A stretch of DNA of 64,000 nt from Candidatus Obscuribacterales bacterium (GCA_031292355.1 JARLHI010000060.1:186001-250000), one strand, 5' to 3'. Shown: positions 1 through 9,827, numbered from the stretch's first letter. Translations and numbers: made by a program. The notes: generated from the sequence alone by a model not told the origin.

Positions 1-437
1 AAAAAATTGATAGGGATAGGCAGAAGTACTTGCTCAGAACACGTCACCGTGACATATGGGGATTGATTGGGCGAGGGCGGGGTGTTGCCACCATAGTCTT
101 GATATACAAAATAAGGTGCAGTAGTCCCTGTCAAAGTCGGCTGCTTAATAAAGACACCATCATTGTGATGCTGTGAGAGTTGAGTCTGAGCGGCTAACAA
201 TGCACCATTGCATACTGTCGATGGATAGACCGGATCCGCTCCTGTCTTTGGTTGTCCCGCGGCGGCTCTGCAGGCATCACGAGCAGTTTGATCTAGCCGG
301 GTATAAGCCAACACGAAGATTGTTGCATCGAGACCAATTGCTATCATCGCAATCATCATAAATGATGAAATGGCCACTTCGAATGCTCCGACTCCACGCT
401 GTTTTCTGCAATTTTTAAGCATTTTTCGGGTGGTCAA
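1..437 (-). CDS. TadE/TadG-like anchored protein, partial (3' end outside window)
   Basis: The reading frame runs off the left edge, so the C-terminus is missing. I place the start at TTG 437, because AAGGAG lies 7 nt upstream; the ATG at 422 is the alternative. The N-terminus is short and basic. A motif beginning GVGAFEVA then leads into one hydrophobic helix (about residues 20-45) followed by polar, Ala-rich sequence, which is the layout of TadE/TadG pseudopilin-like proteins. It is the third of three co-oriented genes of this type, 39 nt after the previous stop. A role in a Tad-like surface or pilus system is inferred from the fold pattern and neighbours; no catalytic motif is visible. Confidence 0.6.
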   Translation of the reverse strand, partial: MTTRKMLKNCRKQRGVGAFEVAISSFMMIAMIAIGLDATIFVLAYTRLDQTARDACRAAAGQPKTGADPVYPSTVCNGALLAAQTQLSQHHNDGVFIKQPTLTGTTAPYFVYQDYGGNTPPSPNQSPYVTVTCSEQVLLPIPINF

Positions 438-476
438 ATTGCATTCTCCTTGAGTCTTATAAGTGGTTGATTTGAT

Positions 477-1082
477 CTAGTTATTTAAATTAGCAGTGTT
501 TTCAAAATATCTAGATGATGTGCAAGTGCAGTTGATCGGTGCATTGAATCCAACAATACTACCCAGGATCCCCTTTGCTCCAGGAAATACTGGCTGTAGT
601 TGGGCAGTGACTACCACCACACAATTGTACGTGTTAGCCGTTGGATTGGCAGCAGCTGCCAGCGGTGTGTTAGGACCAGGCGTGATAAGCGTGCTACCAC
701 CCATGGGGCATGAGTAGATATAGGTATTGGTGCTAATCCAGTTAACAGAACCGTTGCCGATACTGTTGCAGCCAAGCTGCGAGACGTTTTTCGCCTGGGT
801 CACCGCAGAGTAACTGATTTGGGTCGCGCCGTTAACGACTTGTGAAGTGTCTGTTTTAAAGTTTTGGCTCTTAGAGGCTGCTTCAGCAGCCATTTCAGTG
901 GCGTTGAGAAGCAGGATGTATCTAAGACCAATCATGCCTAATGCCATCATGGGAAATACCATCACGGCAAACGCTAGCATCAGTGTCGGACCAAATTCGG
1001 CAATGGTCGTTCCGCGTCTTGACCTTATTTTTCTGCTTGTGTCGGCAACTGATTGCATTGAGAAAGAGATTTGATGTGTCAT
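477..1082 (-). CDS. TadE-like pseudopilin family protein
   Basis: This 201-residue protein has a basic N-terminus (KIRSRRGTTIAEF) and one long hydrophobic segment at about residues 31-57 with the Glu of the TadE-like motif just before it. A Ser/Thr/Asn-rich extracytoplasmic part with several Cys follows (C at SQLGC, YSC, YNC, INCTC), suggesting disulphides. TadE family proteins are minor pilins or assembly factors of tight-adherence pili, processed at the membrane. It sits between the vWA/TadG-like gene and another TadE-like gene, all on the minus strand. No Tad ATPase, prepilin peptidase or secretin is in the window, so assignment to a full Tad system is inference. Confidence 0.65.
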   Translation of the reverse strand: MTHQISFSMQSVADTSRKIRSRRGTTIAEFGPTLMLAFAVMVFPMMALGMIGLRYILLLNATEMAAEAASKSQNFKTDTSQVVNGATQISYSAVTQAKNVSQLGCNSIGNGSVNWISTNTYIYSCPMGGSTLITPGPNTPLAAAANPTANTYNCVVVVTAQLQPVFPGAKGILGSIVGFNAPINCTCTSSRYFENTANLNN

Positions 1083-1221
1083 TGAATTACCGCTTCTGGT
1101 ACTTTCGAGATTTATAGGCTGAGAAAACTTGCATTTTTATATTTTCATAAAGTTGCAAACTCAACCACCCTTAGCGTGAACTTTTTCAGCCCTTGCGTTT
1201 TCTTGTCGGTTCTGTAGATCG

Positions 1222-3246
1222 TCAATTTGTGCGTACCAATTGCACCAGCTGTCTGGCCACGTTCTGGAAGATGGCTGTCAATTGAGTAGCATCCGTCGTT
1301 TGGGCAAATGTGGAATTGTTGCCAGATAATCCAGCGATACCGTTTGGATAGTTGGTGGTGTCGTCGCTTAGTACGGCTATCTGACTGGATTGCAGACTGC
1401 TGACCAGGCACAAACCAATCGTATAGATTGGAATCCCGGCCGATTTAGCTATTTTTGCTTCTGCCACGGAATTAGGCCAGTTTGTTGCCGAATCGCCACC
1501 AGCGGTGGGCAAGCCATCAGTAAATAGAACCAGTGCTCTCGTCGCTCCTGGTCTGCTCAAATTCTTTTTGCCATAATTGGTCGAACTTGGATCTGAGGCA
1601 TGACTGCCTAGTTCCATTGACAGAGCCAGATCTAGAGCGTCTGAAATATTGGTGCCACCTTCTGCAAGCAAACTGTTGATACCGAAATTGGTAGAGGCTG
1701 TAGAAGTGTTGTAATAAATACATCCATTCACGCTGGTTGAAGCAGGCGACGCACTTGTATCGTAATTGCTGTAGGCTGATCCTGGATTGGGATTGAGAAA
1801 AATCGATGGGTTGGGTGCTGCGATTGTGCTGTAGCCTGGGTAGCCTTGCGGGCTGATGATAGTCTGATAGCCTGGACTGCCAGCCACCTCGTAGCCGATT
1901 GAGTCCGTTGACGTCACGGTATCGGTAGCGCTTTGACCGGCACTATCGGAAAAGGTGACAAGTCCAAAGTGCACGTCAGCATTATTGTTTAAGATCGAAA
2001 AGAAAGAACGTGCAGCCATAATGGCATCCCCGATTGGTCGTCGAATAGGGATGGTTGTTGAAGTTGTGTTGGCTACGCTGGGGATTTGCATTGCCAACGT
2101 GTAATAAGCTTGAAACCAGCCAGCTTGGAATGCGAAGCCAGAGTACTTTTTGAAGCCAGCCGAACTCGTGTCAATTCCTGCGGCAGTGGCAACTGTTGAG
2201 CTTTCCAGATTGCCTCTGGCTGCCTCTACGAGAATGCCATACGGCATGCCGGTGGCATCAGCTTTCGGAAATGTAAATGTGTTTCCATTGGCCGTAGTCG
2301 TGATGCCTGCAGACATATTTGTGGTCCCATCTACATTGACCACCATATCGGTGAAGACATAGTTACCGGGCTTAGATGTAATTGGTGGCACAGCACCGTT
2401 ATTGGTGCCGTGATTAGCTGAGGAAAAAGTCGATTGATAATTTACTGGTGACGTCCCGCAACACTCAAATTGAATTGGCCAGGTGGCATTCAACGCAGTA
2501 CCCGTGTTCTGCGAACAATTAATGGCGTAATAAAGGGGACCTTGTGCCGAGTAATAACTTACGCCGTTGTTTGTTGCGACGACGGAGTATGGCGTGGCCA
2601 TAGAATATAAGTTCGTCGCCGTGTTGGACGTCCCGTTGCGATACCGATTTACTAAAGTGACGTTGGTAAAGTCGTCCATAGATGCAGAGATATCAAAACA
2701 AAGCACCACGTCAAGTTGAGGCAAACCACCATCTGATGTCTGCGTGATGACGAACGGACCCGCCGCTATGTGCGTGAATTTAGAGCTAACCGGCGAGTAG
2801 CCAAAGGCAGCGGTGCACTGCAGAATTTTGCCGTTGGCTGCGCCATATGCGACTGGCTGTTTGGTTACCGGATCTAGAAACTGAAAATAAAGTTGAGCCT
2901 GGTTTGCGGCCGGCGTCATAACCGGTGTCGCCGTCCCATATGTGTAGGTTGGAGTCCCCGAGAGGGATTTGTCCAGAATACTGTTTTGAGCAAACATGTA
3001 AGCGGCCTGATTCATCGCAGTTGTCATAACTGTCGTCATAACTGGACTGTTAGCTCCAGTCGTAGAAGCTGCCGCTGTAAGCGCTGCGGAGTCTGCGCAG
3101 TATTTCAGTTGCTGCGATGCCAAATTGTAGCGAGCGATTTCGTAGACGAGCATCGACATCGGTCCGATAACGAAGAAAGTGATGAATGCCAACAGCACAG
3201 TTATCGATAAACCGCTTGCTTTTCTACAGTTGAGTTGTTTTTTCAT
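1222..3246 (-). CDS. TadG-like protein with von Willebrand factor A domain
   Basis: The 674-residue protein begins with a TadE/G-type N-terminus: Lys/Arg-rich, then a hydrophobic helix at about residues 13-35, then the Ala-rich stretch DSAALTAAA typical of TadG. A vWA domain starts near residue 178 with the metal-site motif DxSxS (D185, S187, S189). A threonine loop (EGGTNISDAL) and LFTDGLP follow toward the C-terminus, so the MIDAS looks complete. A long Ser/Thr/Asn-rich insert separates the first motif from the others. Proteins of this type are membrane-anchored with the vWA part outside and take part in adhesion or pilus assembly. It is first of three co-oriented genes. No strong Shine-Dalgarno is seen before the ATG. 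Confidence 0.75.
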   Translation of the reverse strand: MKKQLNCRKASGLSITVLLAFITFFVIGPMSMLVYEIARYNLASQQLKYCADSAALTAAASTTGANSPVMTTVMTTAMNQAAYMFAQNSILDKSLSGTPTYTYGTATPVMTPAANQAQLYFQFLDPVTKQPVAYGAANGKILQCTAAFGYSPVSSKFTHIAAGPFVITQTSDGGLPQLDVVLCFDISASMDDFTNVTLVNRYRNGTSNTATNLYSMATPYSVVATNNGVSYYSAQGPLYYAINCSQNTGTALNATWPIQFECCGTSPVNYQSTFSSANHGTNNGAVPPITSKPGNYVFTDMVVNVDGTTNMSAGITTTANGNTFTFPKADATGMPYGILVEAARGNLESSTVATAAGIDTSSAGFKKYSGFAFQAGWFQAYYTLAMQIPSVANTTSTTIPIRRPIGDAIMAARSFFSILNNNADVHFGLVTFSDSAGQSATDTVTSTDSIGYEVAGSPGYQTIISPQGYPGYSTIAAPNPSIFLNPNPGSAYSNYDTSASPASTSVNGCIYYNTSTASTNFGINSLLAEGGTNISDALDLALSMELGSHASDPSSTNYGKKNLSRPGATRALVLFTDGLPTAGGDSATNWPNSVAEAKIAKSAGIPIYTIGLCLVSSLQSSQIAVLSDDTTNYPNGIAGLSGNNSTFAQTTDATQLTAIFQNVARQLVQLVRTN

Positions 3247-3497
3247 TTACGAATCGTCCGCCTGGTCTTAACGCTCACCGCTTTTAGAATGCATCTAGAC
3301 TGACGAGCGGTTGCACAGTCATAGTCTGATAACAGTTCTACCACTGAGTACTCTGTAGGGTACACCTCCATGATTTCACAGATGCGAGTATTCAGCATCC
3401 CCAGCATGGACTAGTTCTCTGAAAAAATCGTGAGCGCCTGGTTTTCAATTTCGAGCTCTGTCTAGGACACCAGAGTTCGAGGTAAAGTAAGTGAGTA

Positions 3498-3512
3498 TGG
3501 TGGTGGTGGTGG
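3498..3512 (+). repeat. (TGG)5 trinucleotide run just before a start codon
   Basis: Five TGG units end 7 nt before the ATG of the TPR gene. No ordinary GGAGG-like site is present there, so this G-rich run may serve as a weak ribosome-binding region. It could also vary in copy number. Confidence 0.6.
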
Positions 3513-3519
3513 TTACGCT

Positions 3520-5160
3520 ATGGCTGATGAAGCAAAATCTTCGGACTCTTCAGAATCTGAAAAATCTGATGAAGTAGCCGCTCTGAAGGCTAAATTAAAA
3601 GAAGAGCAGGCTGCGTCCGCGGCAATTAGTAACAGCTTAGACCAGCCCAAAAGCGGGGGCAGCTTAGCTGATGCACAACAGCAAAGATATTTGGAGCGAG
3701 CTTTAGGCAGATCCACTCAGACCAATTTGTCTAAATTTACGTCTAATCGATTAAAGGCTATGGTGCCGCCGGGTGAAGGCGTTGACCCAGCCGCTGAAGT
3801 TCACGAACAGACCAAAGAGGCCTTTGAGAAAATACGCAGCGCAGATACCGAAGTCGTGCTGGCTAAACGTCACTCGTATTTAGGAATTGCTGCTCTCATT
3901 TGTAGTATTGGAGTGGCTGGCTACCTTTTTGTGTTTATGCAGCACAAAGGCGATGCGCTGAAGAATCAAACCGGTCAAGCAACATCAAATGCTTCTGGCA
4001 ATAATGGTGCTAAGGCAAATTCCGATCCGGCGCTTGGTGCATTTTATTTAAATCGGGCCGAATTGAGTATTCACGCTGGCGCTTATCGCAAAGCTCTAGC
4101 CGACTTGAAGGCAGCGTACTTAAAAGACCCAGCTAACAAAGCTGTGTATCTCGAAAAGATTGCTGAAGTGCTAACTATTGTTAAAGATAACAAGGGCGTC
4201 GTCGTTTTTAGCGAAGAGCTTCTTGCTCTGCAGCCCACAAACGTGACTGCTTTGCTCCAACATGCTCAAGCATCTTATTTGATTGGCAATAAAATATCGG
4301 CTCGCGACGATCTTTTTAAGGCAATTCAACTTGCTCCCGCGAATGCGCAAGCATACCTTGCTCGAGGCGCCTATTACAAAGCCGAAAAAGAGTATTCTTC
4401 AGCCGAGGCAGATTTTAAACATGCCCTTGAATTGGATCCCAAAATACCGGACGCCAAAGAAAAATTGGCTGCTGTAAAAGAGTCTCTGAAAGAAGTAAAT
4501 GCAAGAGCGAGTGCAAAAAGTCGCATCGCCAAAGTATCAAGTGATTCAGAGCGACCCGTTTTCACTCAAACCGAACTTCAACAACTCAATTCATCTGACT
4601 TAAATACTCTGCGGCAAGCAGGATTGCAGGCTATGACCCGCAAACGCTATGACTTCGCAGTGGCTGCACTCAAGCGCTGCGTCATTCTCAATCCAAACGA
4701 CCCTCAAAGTCGGAAACTTTTAGCCTATGCTTTGATTAATGCCGGTGATGCCAGTGCCGCTTTTGATCAATTTAACGCCTGGGATTCTATTGTGGGATTG
4801 GGTCTGGAAGAACAATTGGCTTTTGGTCGCGCATTGACCAAAGCTGGGGACACGCCAACCACGACTGCGTTCTTCAATTTTCTGGTTGATGGCAATGCAA
4901 ATAATGCTCAAGCTCTTTTGCGTGTGGCGCAGATGGCTGACAAAGCGGGGTGTCCCGAGCCAGTAGATAAGGCTGTTAATCTCGGTTTAAAACTATCGGC
5001 AGGAACTTTGCGCTATCAGTTTCTTGTATTGATGAGACGGTTACAGACGCATCAGATTGAAGAAGATGCTGCTGGTGCTTCTTCTCCTTCTCCTCCTTCT
5101 CCTTCTCCTCCCGAAATAGTTGCGCCAAGTCGTGCCCCCGCTGCACACATCAATAATTAG
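3520..5160 (+). CDS. membrane-anchored TPR protein
   Basis: The 546-residue protein has an acidic, Ser/Lys-rich cytoplasmic N-terminus (about 1-118) and one membrane helix at about residues 120-140. A long extracytoplasmic region of TPR-like helical repeats follows; motifs such as AYLARGAYYKAEKEYSSAEAD and the KRYDFAVAALKRCVILNPND unit are clear. The C-terminus is a low-complexity Ser/Pro tail encoded by a pyrimidine-rich tract near 5081-5112. TPR arrays bind partner proteins; no enzyme domain is visible. It is transcribed away from the Tad-like genes and converges with the DUF3592 gene, 10 nt apart. The start is the first Met after a (TGG)5 run and lacks a consensus ribosome site. Confidence 0.75.
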   Translation: MADEAKSSDSSESEKSDEVAALKAKLKEEQAASAAISNSLDQPKSGGSLADAQQQRYLERALGRSTQTNLSKFTSNRLKAMVPPGEGVDPAAEVHEQTKEAFEKIRSADTEVVLAKRHSYLGIAALICSIGVAGYLFVFMQHKGDALKNQTGQATSNASGNNGAKANSDPALGAFYLNRAELSIHAGAYRKALADLKAAYLKDPANKAVYLEKIAEVLTIVKDNKGVVVFSEELLALQPTNVTALLQHAQASYLIGNKISARDDLFKAIQLAPANAQAYLARGAYYKAEKEYSSAEADFKHALELDPKIPDAKEKLAAVKESLKEVNARASAKSRIAKVSSDSERPVFTQTELQQLNSSDLNTLRQAGLQAMTRKRYDFAVAALKRCVILNPNDPQSRKLLAYALINAGDASAAFDQFNAWDSIVGLGLEEQLAFGRALTKAGDTPTTTAFFNFLVDGNANNAQALLRVAQMADKAGCPEPVDKAVNLGLKLSAGTLRYQFLVLMRRLQTHQIEEDAAGASSPSPPSPSPPEIVAPSRAPAAHINN

Positions 5161-5170
5161 ATTGGCGACC

Positions 5171-5692
5171 CTACTTAGTTTTTCTTTTCAGACGCCAGAT
5201 TGCAAGGCACAAGGCTACCGCAATTAATGCCAGGTCCCGCAACCACGTGGGTAGATATCGTCGTGCACTCGCCCCTCTCGTCAGCGTACTTTGTTCGTTT
5301 GCGCTTGGATTGTAGTACACCGTAATTGAAGCTTCTGGAGCATAGCGAGCGAATATGCTTTTAGCCGGATTGTCCGTAGACGATTTCTCTGGTTGATTTG
5401 TGGCAAAAGGCAATTCGTTGGGGAAAGCGACTCTGTCTCCCCTATAAGCACGCTCGCCAATATGATAAACGTAACTTGCGTTCAATGCAAAATGGTTGAT
5501 GCCGCCGTCTCGATTGACGAGGCGAATTGATCGCGCTTTTATTTTGCCCTCAATTGGCAACCATTTTCTACTTTCCACGCCTTGTTTGTGGTCGAGAAGA
5601 TCACCAATCAAAAGCGCGCCACCAACTGTGCTAAACAGAAGCGCGGAAATTAAAATTGAAGTGGAAATTTTACTTTCCTTTGTAGTTGCCAT
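5171..5692 (-). CDS. DUF3592-like membrane protein
   Basis: The 173-residue protein has an N-terminal membrane helix (about 9-28), a beta-rich central part and a C-terminal helix (LRDLALIAVALCLAIW). The centre reads KARSIRL, then YVYHIGERAYRGDRVAF, then a segment ending ASITVYYNPSANEQSTL, which is the DUF3592 pattern. The function of that family is unknown. The start is ATG 5692, overlapping the upstream gene's 3' end by 23 nt; the frame stays open to 5758, but that extension lies inside the neighbour. It is the last gene of a fumC-HEAT-DUF3592 row, so translational coupling is likely. Confidence 0.6.
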   Translation of the reverse strand: MATTKESKISTSILISALLFSTVGGALLIGDLLDHKQGVESRKWLPIEGKIKARSIRLVNRDGGINHFALNASYVYHIGERAYRGDRVAFPNELPFATNQPEKSSTDNPAKSIFARYAPEASITVYYNPSANEQSTLTRGASARRYLPTWLRDLALIAVALCLAIWRLKRKTK

Positions 5693-6035
5693 AATGCTGA
5701 ACCAGAAGGAACACCGCGTCTTTATACTCTTTGCCTTCTGCCAATTTTTCGGCTTCATGCTGAGGATCTACTGTATTCAGGGCCGTTTGCGCTTTTTCTT
5801 TGAGAAAAGAACTTGGATGGGCCTTGGCCACCACGTAAAGTGGAGGAATACTGAGCGGATTTTTTTCTTTGGCTAATTGTTCGATGGCAATCCGAACTGA
5901 TTCGGGGTCGTCTGATTTGAGCATATTTATAGTTGCTTTAAATGTCATATGGTCGAGTTTCTGCAGCAGACCTTTGGAGGTACTGCGCAAAAAATCGTCG
6001 ATGACGGCAAAGTTTTTAAGAAATTCGCTACTCAA
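5670..6035 (-). CDS. small HEAT-like helical protein
   Basis: The 121-residue protein appears all-helical. The central part (MLKSDDPESVRIAIEQLAK, then NPLSIPPLYVVAKAH) resembles HEAT/armadillo-type repeats, which mediate protein contacts. The TTG start is supported by GGAG 7-8 nt upstream, a site that overlaps the fumarase stop codon; only 3 nt separate the genes, so it is probably translationally coupled to fumC. No catalytic residue pattern, signal peptide or membrane helix is visible. I recognise no named family and assign no function beyond a possible accessory role. Confidence 0.55.
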   Translation of the reverse strand: MSSEFLKNFAVIDDFLRSTSKGLLQKLDHMTFKATINMLKSDDPESVRIAIEQLAKEKNPLSIPPLYVVAKAHPSSFLKEKAQTALNTVDPQHEAEKLAEGKEYKDAVFLLVQHYGNYKGK

Positions 6036-6038
6036 AAT

Positions 6039-7436
6039 TTACTCCGGTTTGGTCATTTTGATGGGGTCTAGCAATCGCTCTAGGTCGCTGTCTGTGAGCT
6101 TTGTGATTTTCTTGGCGACCTGGCGAATTGTTTCACCAGACACAAAGGCATCATGCGAGCATTTGGCAGCAAGGTCATATCCAATTTCCGGCACTAGGGC
6201 TGTGCACAATGATAGACCACGTTCAACTAAATGAGGACCGTTTTCGGTAGCTTTCAATCCGTCAACCAGTTTTTCTCGGAAATTGTTAGAGACACTGGCC
6301 AGTAGATTGATCGATTGCAGCAAATTGTAAGCAGCTACTGGTTGCATTACATTCAATTCGAAATTGCCAGATTGACCAGCTATAGTCACCGTAGCATCGT
6401 TGCCGATCACTTGAGCCGCCACCATACATACAGCTTCAGCAATTACAGGATTGACTTTGCCTGGCATGATCGAGCTACCCGGTTGAACTTCAGGCAAGGC
6501 GATTTCGGCGATACCAGCGCGTGGTCCGCAGCCTAACCAGCGCACGTCGTTGGCAATCTTCATCAAACTGACAGCGATTGTTTTCAACGAGCCAGAAACA
6601 TCAACGATTTCATCAAGTGTACTTTGAGCCTGGAAGTGATTTGTAGATTCCTTCAATTTCAGACCGGTTTGTTTGCTGATGATTGCAAGTACTTTGCCGG
6701 CAAACTCAGGGCGCGTATTAATGCCGGTACCAACTGCGGTACCACCAAGGGCAACTTCAGAAAGTCGTTCTTCTGCGTGCCTTAGACGAACAACTGCTCT
6801 TTCCATTTGACCGGCATATCCCAGAAATTCTTGTCCTAGGCGAATTGGCGTGGCATCCTGCAAATGTGTGCGACCGGTTTTAATTACTTTCCAGAATTCT
6901 TTTGACTTGGCTGTGAAACTTTTTTCCAGGCTTTGCATAGCAGGTAGCAGATTGTCTTTGATATCGAGAAGCGCTGCGATATGAATTGCAGTTGGAATAG
7001 CATCATTCGACGACATGCCATTGTTGACATGATCATTTGGGTGAACGAGACTGCGATCGCCACGTTGTCCGCCCAGAATTTCGATGGCGCGGTTTGCAAT
7101 CACTTCATTTGCGTTCATGTTCGTAGATGTGCCAGAGCCAGTTTGAAAAATGTCTATAACAAACTCAGTGTCGAATTTGCCGTCGATAACTTCTCTCGCG
7201 GCTTTTTGAATTGCTTTTGCGATCTTAAGGTCTACATCTTTAAATTCGGCATTGACTTCGGCTGCTGCAAACTTTACCCAGCCAAGAGCTTTGATAAATG
7301 AGCGGGAGAAACGCAAATCGCTAATGGGAAAATTGAGAACTGCACGCTGCGTGGAAGCACCATAATATGCGTTTGCAGGTACGTTCATAGTGCCCATAGA
7401 GTCGCGTTCGACTCTGGTCAAGTTCGTTTCTTTCAC
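6039..7436 (-). CDS. fumC: class II fumarate hydratase
   Basis: The 465-residue protein matches the aspartase/fumarase superfamily at full length. The signature GSSIMPGKVNP is present, as are SSNDAIPTA, TGSGTSTNMNANEV and TGRTHLQDATP. The motif TGSGT favours fumarase over aspartate ammonia-lyase, which shares the other signatures. It should catalyse reversible hydration of fumarate to L-malate in the cytosol as an iron-independent homotetramer. It opens a short operon with two small genes of unknown function. The N-terminus (DSMGTMNVPANAYYG) aligns with class II fumarases, so the ATG start is credible. Confidence 0.9.
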   Translation of the reverse strand: MKETNLTRVERDSMGTMNVPANAYYGASTQRAVLNFPISDLRFSRSFIKALGWVKFAAAEVNAEFKDVDLKIAKAIQKAAREVIDGKFDTEFVIDIFQTGSGTSTNMNANEVIANRAIEILGGQRGDRSLVHPNDHVNNGMSSNDAIPTAIHIAALLDIKDNLLPAMQSLEKSFTAKSKEFWKVIKTGRTHLQDATPIRLGQEFLGYAGQMERAVVRLRHAEERLSEVALGGTAVGTGINTRPEFAGKVLAIISKQTGLKLKESTNHFQAQSTLDEIVDVSGSLKTIAVSLMKIANDVRWLGCGPRAGIAEIALPEVQPGSSIMPGKVNPVIAEAVCMVAAQVIGNDATVTIAGQSGNFELNVMQPVAAYNLLQSINLLASVSNNFREKLVDGLKATENGPHLVERGLSLCTALVPEIGYDLAAKCSHDAFVSGETIRQVAKKITKLTDSDLERLLDPIKMTKPE

Positions 7437-7496
7437 AGATATTACTTCTTATTTAGCAATCAGCCACCAACGGCCACATTATAGTCCTCTGAGGCT

Positions 7497-8720
7497 TTAG
7501 GCTGTTTGACCTTCACTTTTGCTTTGCGATTCAATTAGCAAATTCTTCATTATTGCGTCGAAAAATACACCAGGTATCAGCAACGAAAGAAGAACTACGC
7601 CGAAAGTCAGGACGACAAGTGTTTCTCTCCCGGGCAAATTGACGGGCAAGCTCAGAGCTAGAGCCATGGACAGCGAACCTCTCATGCCACCGGCAAAAAG
7701 AATGTGGCGATAGTTGAGCGGCACTGAAAAGTTTCGGCTATTTAGTAAAGGACCAGGCACGTAGATAATCACGATGCGAGCCAGGAAAACAGCACCTAGC
7801 CCCACTGTTATGAGTAAGGCGTTCTGTGCCAGCAGTTGCAAAGGAATTTGCAAGCCAATGAGCAGGAAAACAATTGAGTTGACGATGAAAGCGGCATATT
7901 CCCAGAAGGCATCGACTGCCAGTCTAGTCTTTTCGTTCATGGCTGTGCGACTGCCATAATTGCCGACGACAATTCCTGCACAGATGGTTGCAAGCACAGC
8001 CGACACTTGGAGGTGGTTAGCAACTAAATAGGAACCATAAGCAACAATTACAGTCAGTGTCGTTTCCATTAGATGGTCGTCAAAATATTTGATTGCTCGA
8101 GAGCCGAGAAAGCCGACTAGTAGCCCGACAGCGCTTCCGCCAATGACGGTTGTTATGAAGTTGAGTATCACCGTCCCCGGTGATGGTACTACCTGCGATA
8201 TTATCATCGCTAGAAGCATCTGATAACAAACAACGGCTGTGCCATCATTGAATAAGCTTTCAGCCTCCAGCAGTGTCACCAGACCCGGATCGACCTTCGA
8301 GTTGCGAAACAGGGCCATCACTGTAATTGGATCGGTGGCGGAAATCATTGCTCCAAACAAAAGCGCTTGCATAAAATTGAAGGCAGTGAAGGTGCCGACC
8401 ATCCAGCCGCAAAAGAAGATGGAAAAAAGCACTCCAATAGTAGCGAGATAAATTGAGGTTTTGAGACTGGCAAATAGTTGCTTAATATCGATATTCCAGG
8501 ATGCTTCAAATAACAATGCCGGTAAGTAAATGACCATAATAATTTCGGGGGTCATTTTGATGTGTGGGAGTAGATTGAATGCACTAATAGCCAGACCCGC
8601 AATAACCAGGGCAATTGGATACGGCATTTTTATGAAGCGCACGACAAAACCTACTGATGATGCCACTATCAGTAGCACCATCAAAATGTTTAGCGAATTT
8701 GTCGGCTGCAAAGTTTCCAT
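7497..8720 (-). CDS. CPA1-family Na+/H+ antiporter
   Basis: The 407-residue polytopic membrane protein has about 12 hydrophobic helices. The family motifs are SATDPITVMALFRN and ESLFNDGTAVV, whose acidic residues (DP and ND) form the ion-binding site of NhaP/NHE-type exchangers. It should exchange external H+ for internal Na+ or K+ across the cytoplasmic membrane. I start it at ATG 8720 because AGGA lies 9 nt upstream; a GTG at 8738 is also in frame but has no ribosome site. It is divergent from htpX across 159 nt and lacks the long C-terminal regulatory tail of some homologues. Confidence 0.85.
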   Translation of the reverse strand: METLQPTNSLNILMVLLIVASSVGFVVRFIKMPYPIALVIAGLAISAFNLLPHIKMTPEIIMVIYLPALLFEASWNIDIKQLFASLKTSIYLATIGVLFSIFFCGWMVGTFTAFNFMQALLFGAMISATDPITVMALFRNSKVDPGLVTLLEAESLFNDGTAVVCYQMLLAMIISQVVPSPGTVILNFITTVIGGSAVGLLVGFLGSRAIKYFDDHLMETTLTVIVAYGSYLVANHLQVSAVLATICAGIVVGNYGSRTAMNEKTRLAVDAFWEYAAFIVNSIVFLLIGLQIPLQLLAQNALLITVGLGAVFLARIVIIYVPGPLLNSRNFSVPLNYRHILFAGGMRGSLSMALALSLPVNLPGRETLVVLTFGVVLLSLLIPGVFFDAIMKNLLIESQSKSEGQTA

Positions 8721-8879
8721 AGCAAACAATCCTGGCACGATTGTAGATTAACACTTTCGCTTTTTCTTCATTGCGCGGATAATTAAGACTTCCGGCGTTT
8801 TTCTGCAGGGCAGGGCCGATTTTTAGAGATATCTATATTACTAGCGTATGCTTTCGTATCAGTTTCATGCGGAGAAACG

Positions 8880-9716
8880 ATGAATACTCTCAAAACTTTA
8901 GTTCTCATGGGCATCATGTCGGCTTTGATGGTAGCTGTTGGAGGGCTTTTGGGAGGGCGTCAGGGCATGCTGCTCTTTTTCGCCTTTTCTTTGATTACTA
9001 ACATCGGCAGTTACTGGTTTTCTGCTCCAATTGCTTTGCGTATGAGTGGGGCCGAACCGATAGAACGTGCTCAAAATCCAGATCTTTACGACATTGTCGA
9101 AAGGATTTCAGCAAAAGCGCAAATTCCCGTGCCGAAGATATATATGATTCCGACAGATTCTCCAAATGCTTTTGCTACCGGTCGCGATCCGGCCCACTCG
9201 GCGGTGGCCGTCACACATGGCATCATGCAGATGTTGACGCTACCTGAAATGGAGGCCGTGCTGTCGCATGAATTGGGGCACGTTAAGAACAGAGATATAT
9301 TGTTGACGACTGTCGCTGCGGTAATGGCTTCGGCAATTACAATGATTGCCCACTCGGTTATGTATTCAGGTAGTTATGATCGCGATGAGCGAAACCCTGT
9401 TGGCGTTTTGTTGATTACGATTACAGCTCCGATTGCAGCAACCCTAATCAATCTAGCAATATCGCGATCGCGCGAATTTGAAGCGGATGCAACTGGCGCT
9501 CACTTATGCGGTCATCCACTGCAGCTTGCATCTGCTCTGTCAAAAATCGAGCAAATCAGCCAGCAAGTGCCAATGCAATCAAATCCGGCACTATCTTCTT
9601 TATATATTATGAGCCCAGATCCAAGAAGCTGGTTTGTTAACTTGATGTCTACTCATCCAGCAACAAGCGAAAGAATTGCTCGCCTGCAAGCTATGGCTGA
9701 CTCTGATCGCCTGTAA
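8880..9716 (+). CDS. htpX: HtpX-type membrane zinc protease
   Basis: The 278-residue protein carries two N-terminal membrane helices (about 7-45). The zinc motif HELGH is at residues 130-134, two further hydrophobic segments follow, and FEADATGA supplies the third Glu ligand. This is the M48B HtpX layout and length. HtpX degrades damaged or misfolded membrane proteins in the cytoplasmic membrane. GGAG lies 6 nt before the ATG. It is followed 232 nt downstream by a KGG-repeat stress protein, a pairing compatible with envelope-stress response but not proof of one. Confidence 0.9.
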   Translation: MNTLKTLVLMGIMSALMVAVGGLLGGRQGMLLFFAFSLITNIGSYWFSAPIALRMSGAEPIERAQNPDLYDIVERISAKAQIPVPKIYMIPTDSPNAFATGRDPAHSAVAVTHGIMQMLTLPEMEAVLSHELGHVKNRDILLTTVAAVMASAITMIAHSVMYSGSYDRDERNPVGVLLITITAPIAATLINLAISRSREFEADATGAHLCGHPLQLASALSKIEQISQQVPMQSNPALSSLYIMSPDPRSWFVNLMSTHPATSERIARLQAMADSDRL

Positions 9717-9827
9717 TAATAGGACACTTTGTCATCCTCGGTAAACCAAATACAGCCTGTGCATCCACTGCTGAGGCTGCCTGTGCGCGCTTGGTGACTG
9801 AAGCACGTCTTTTAGGAATCGGAACCT

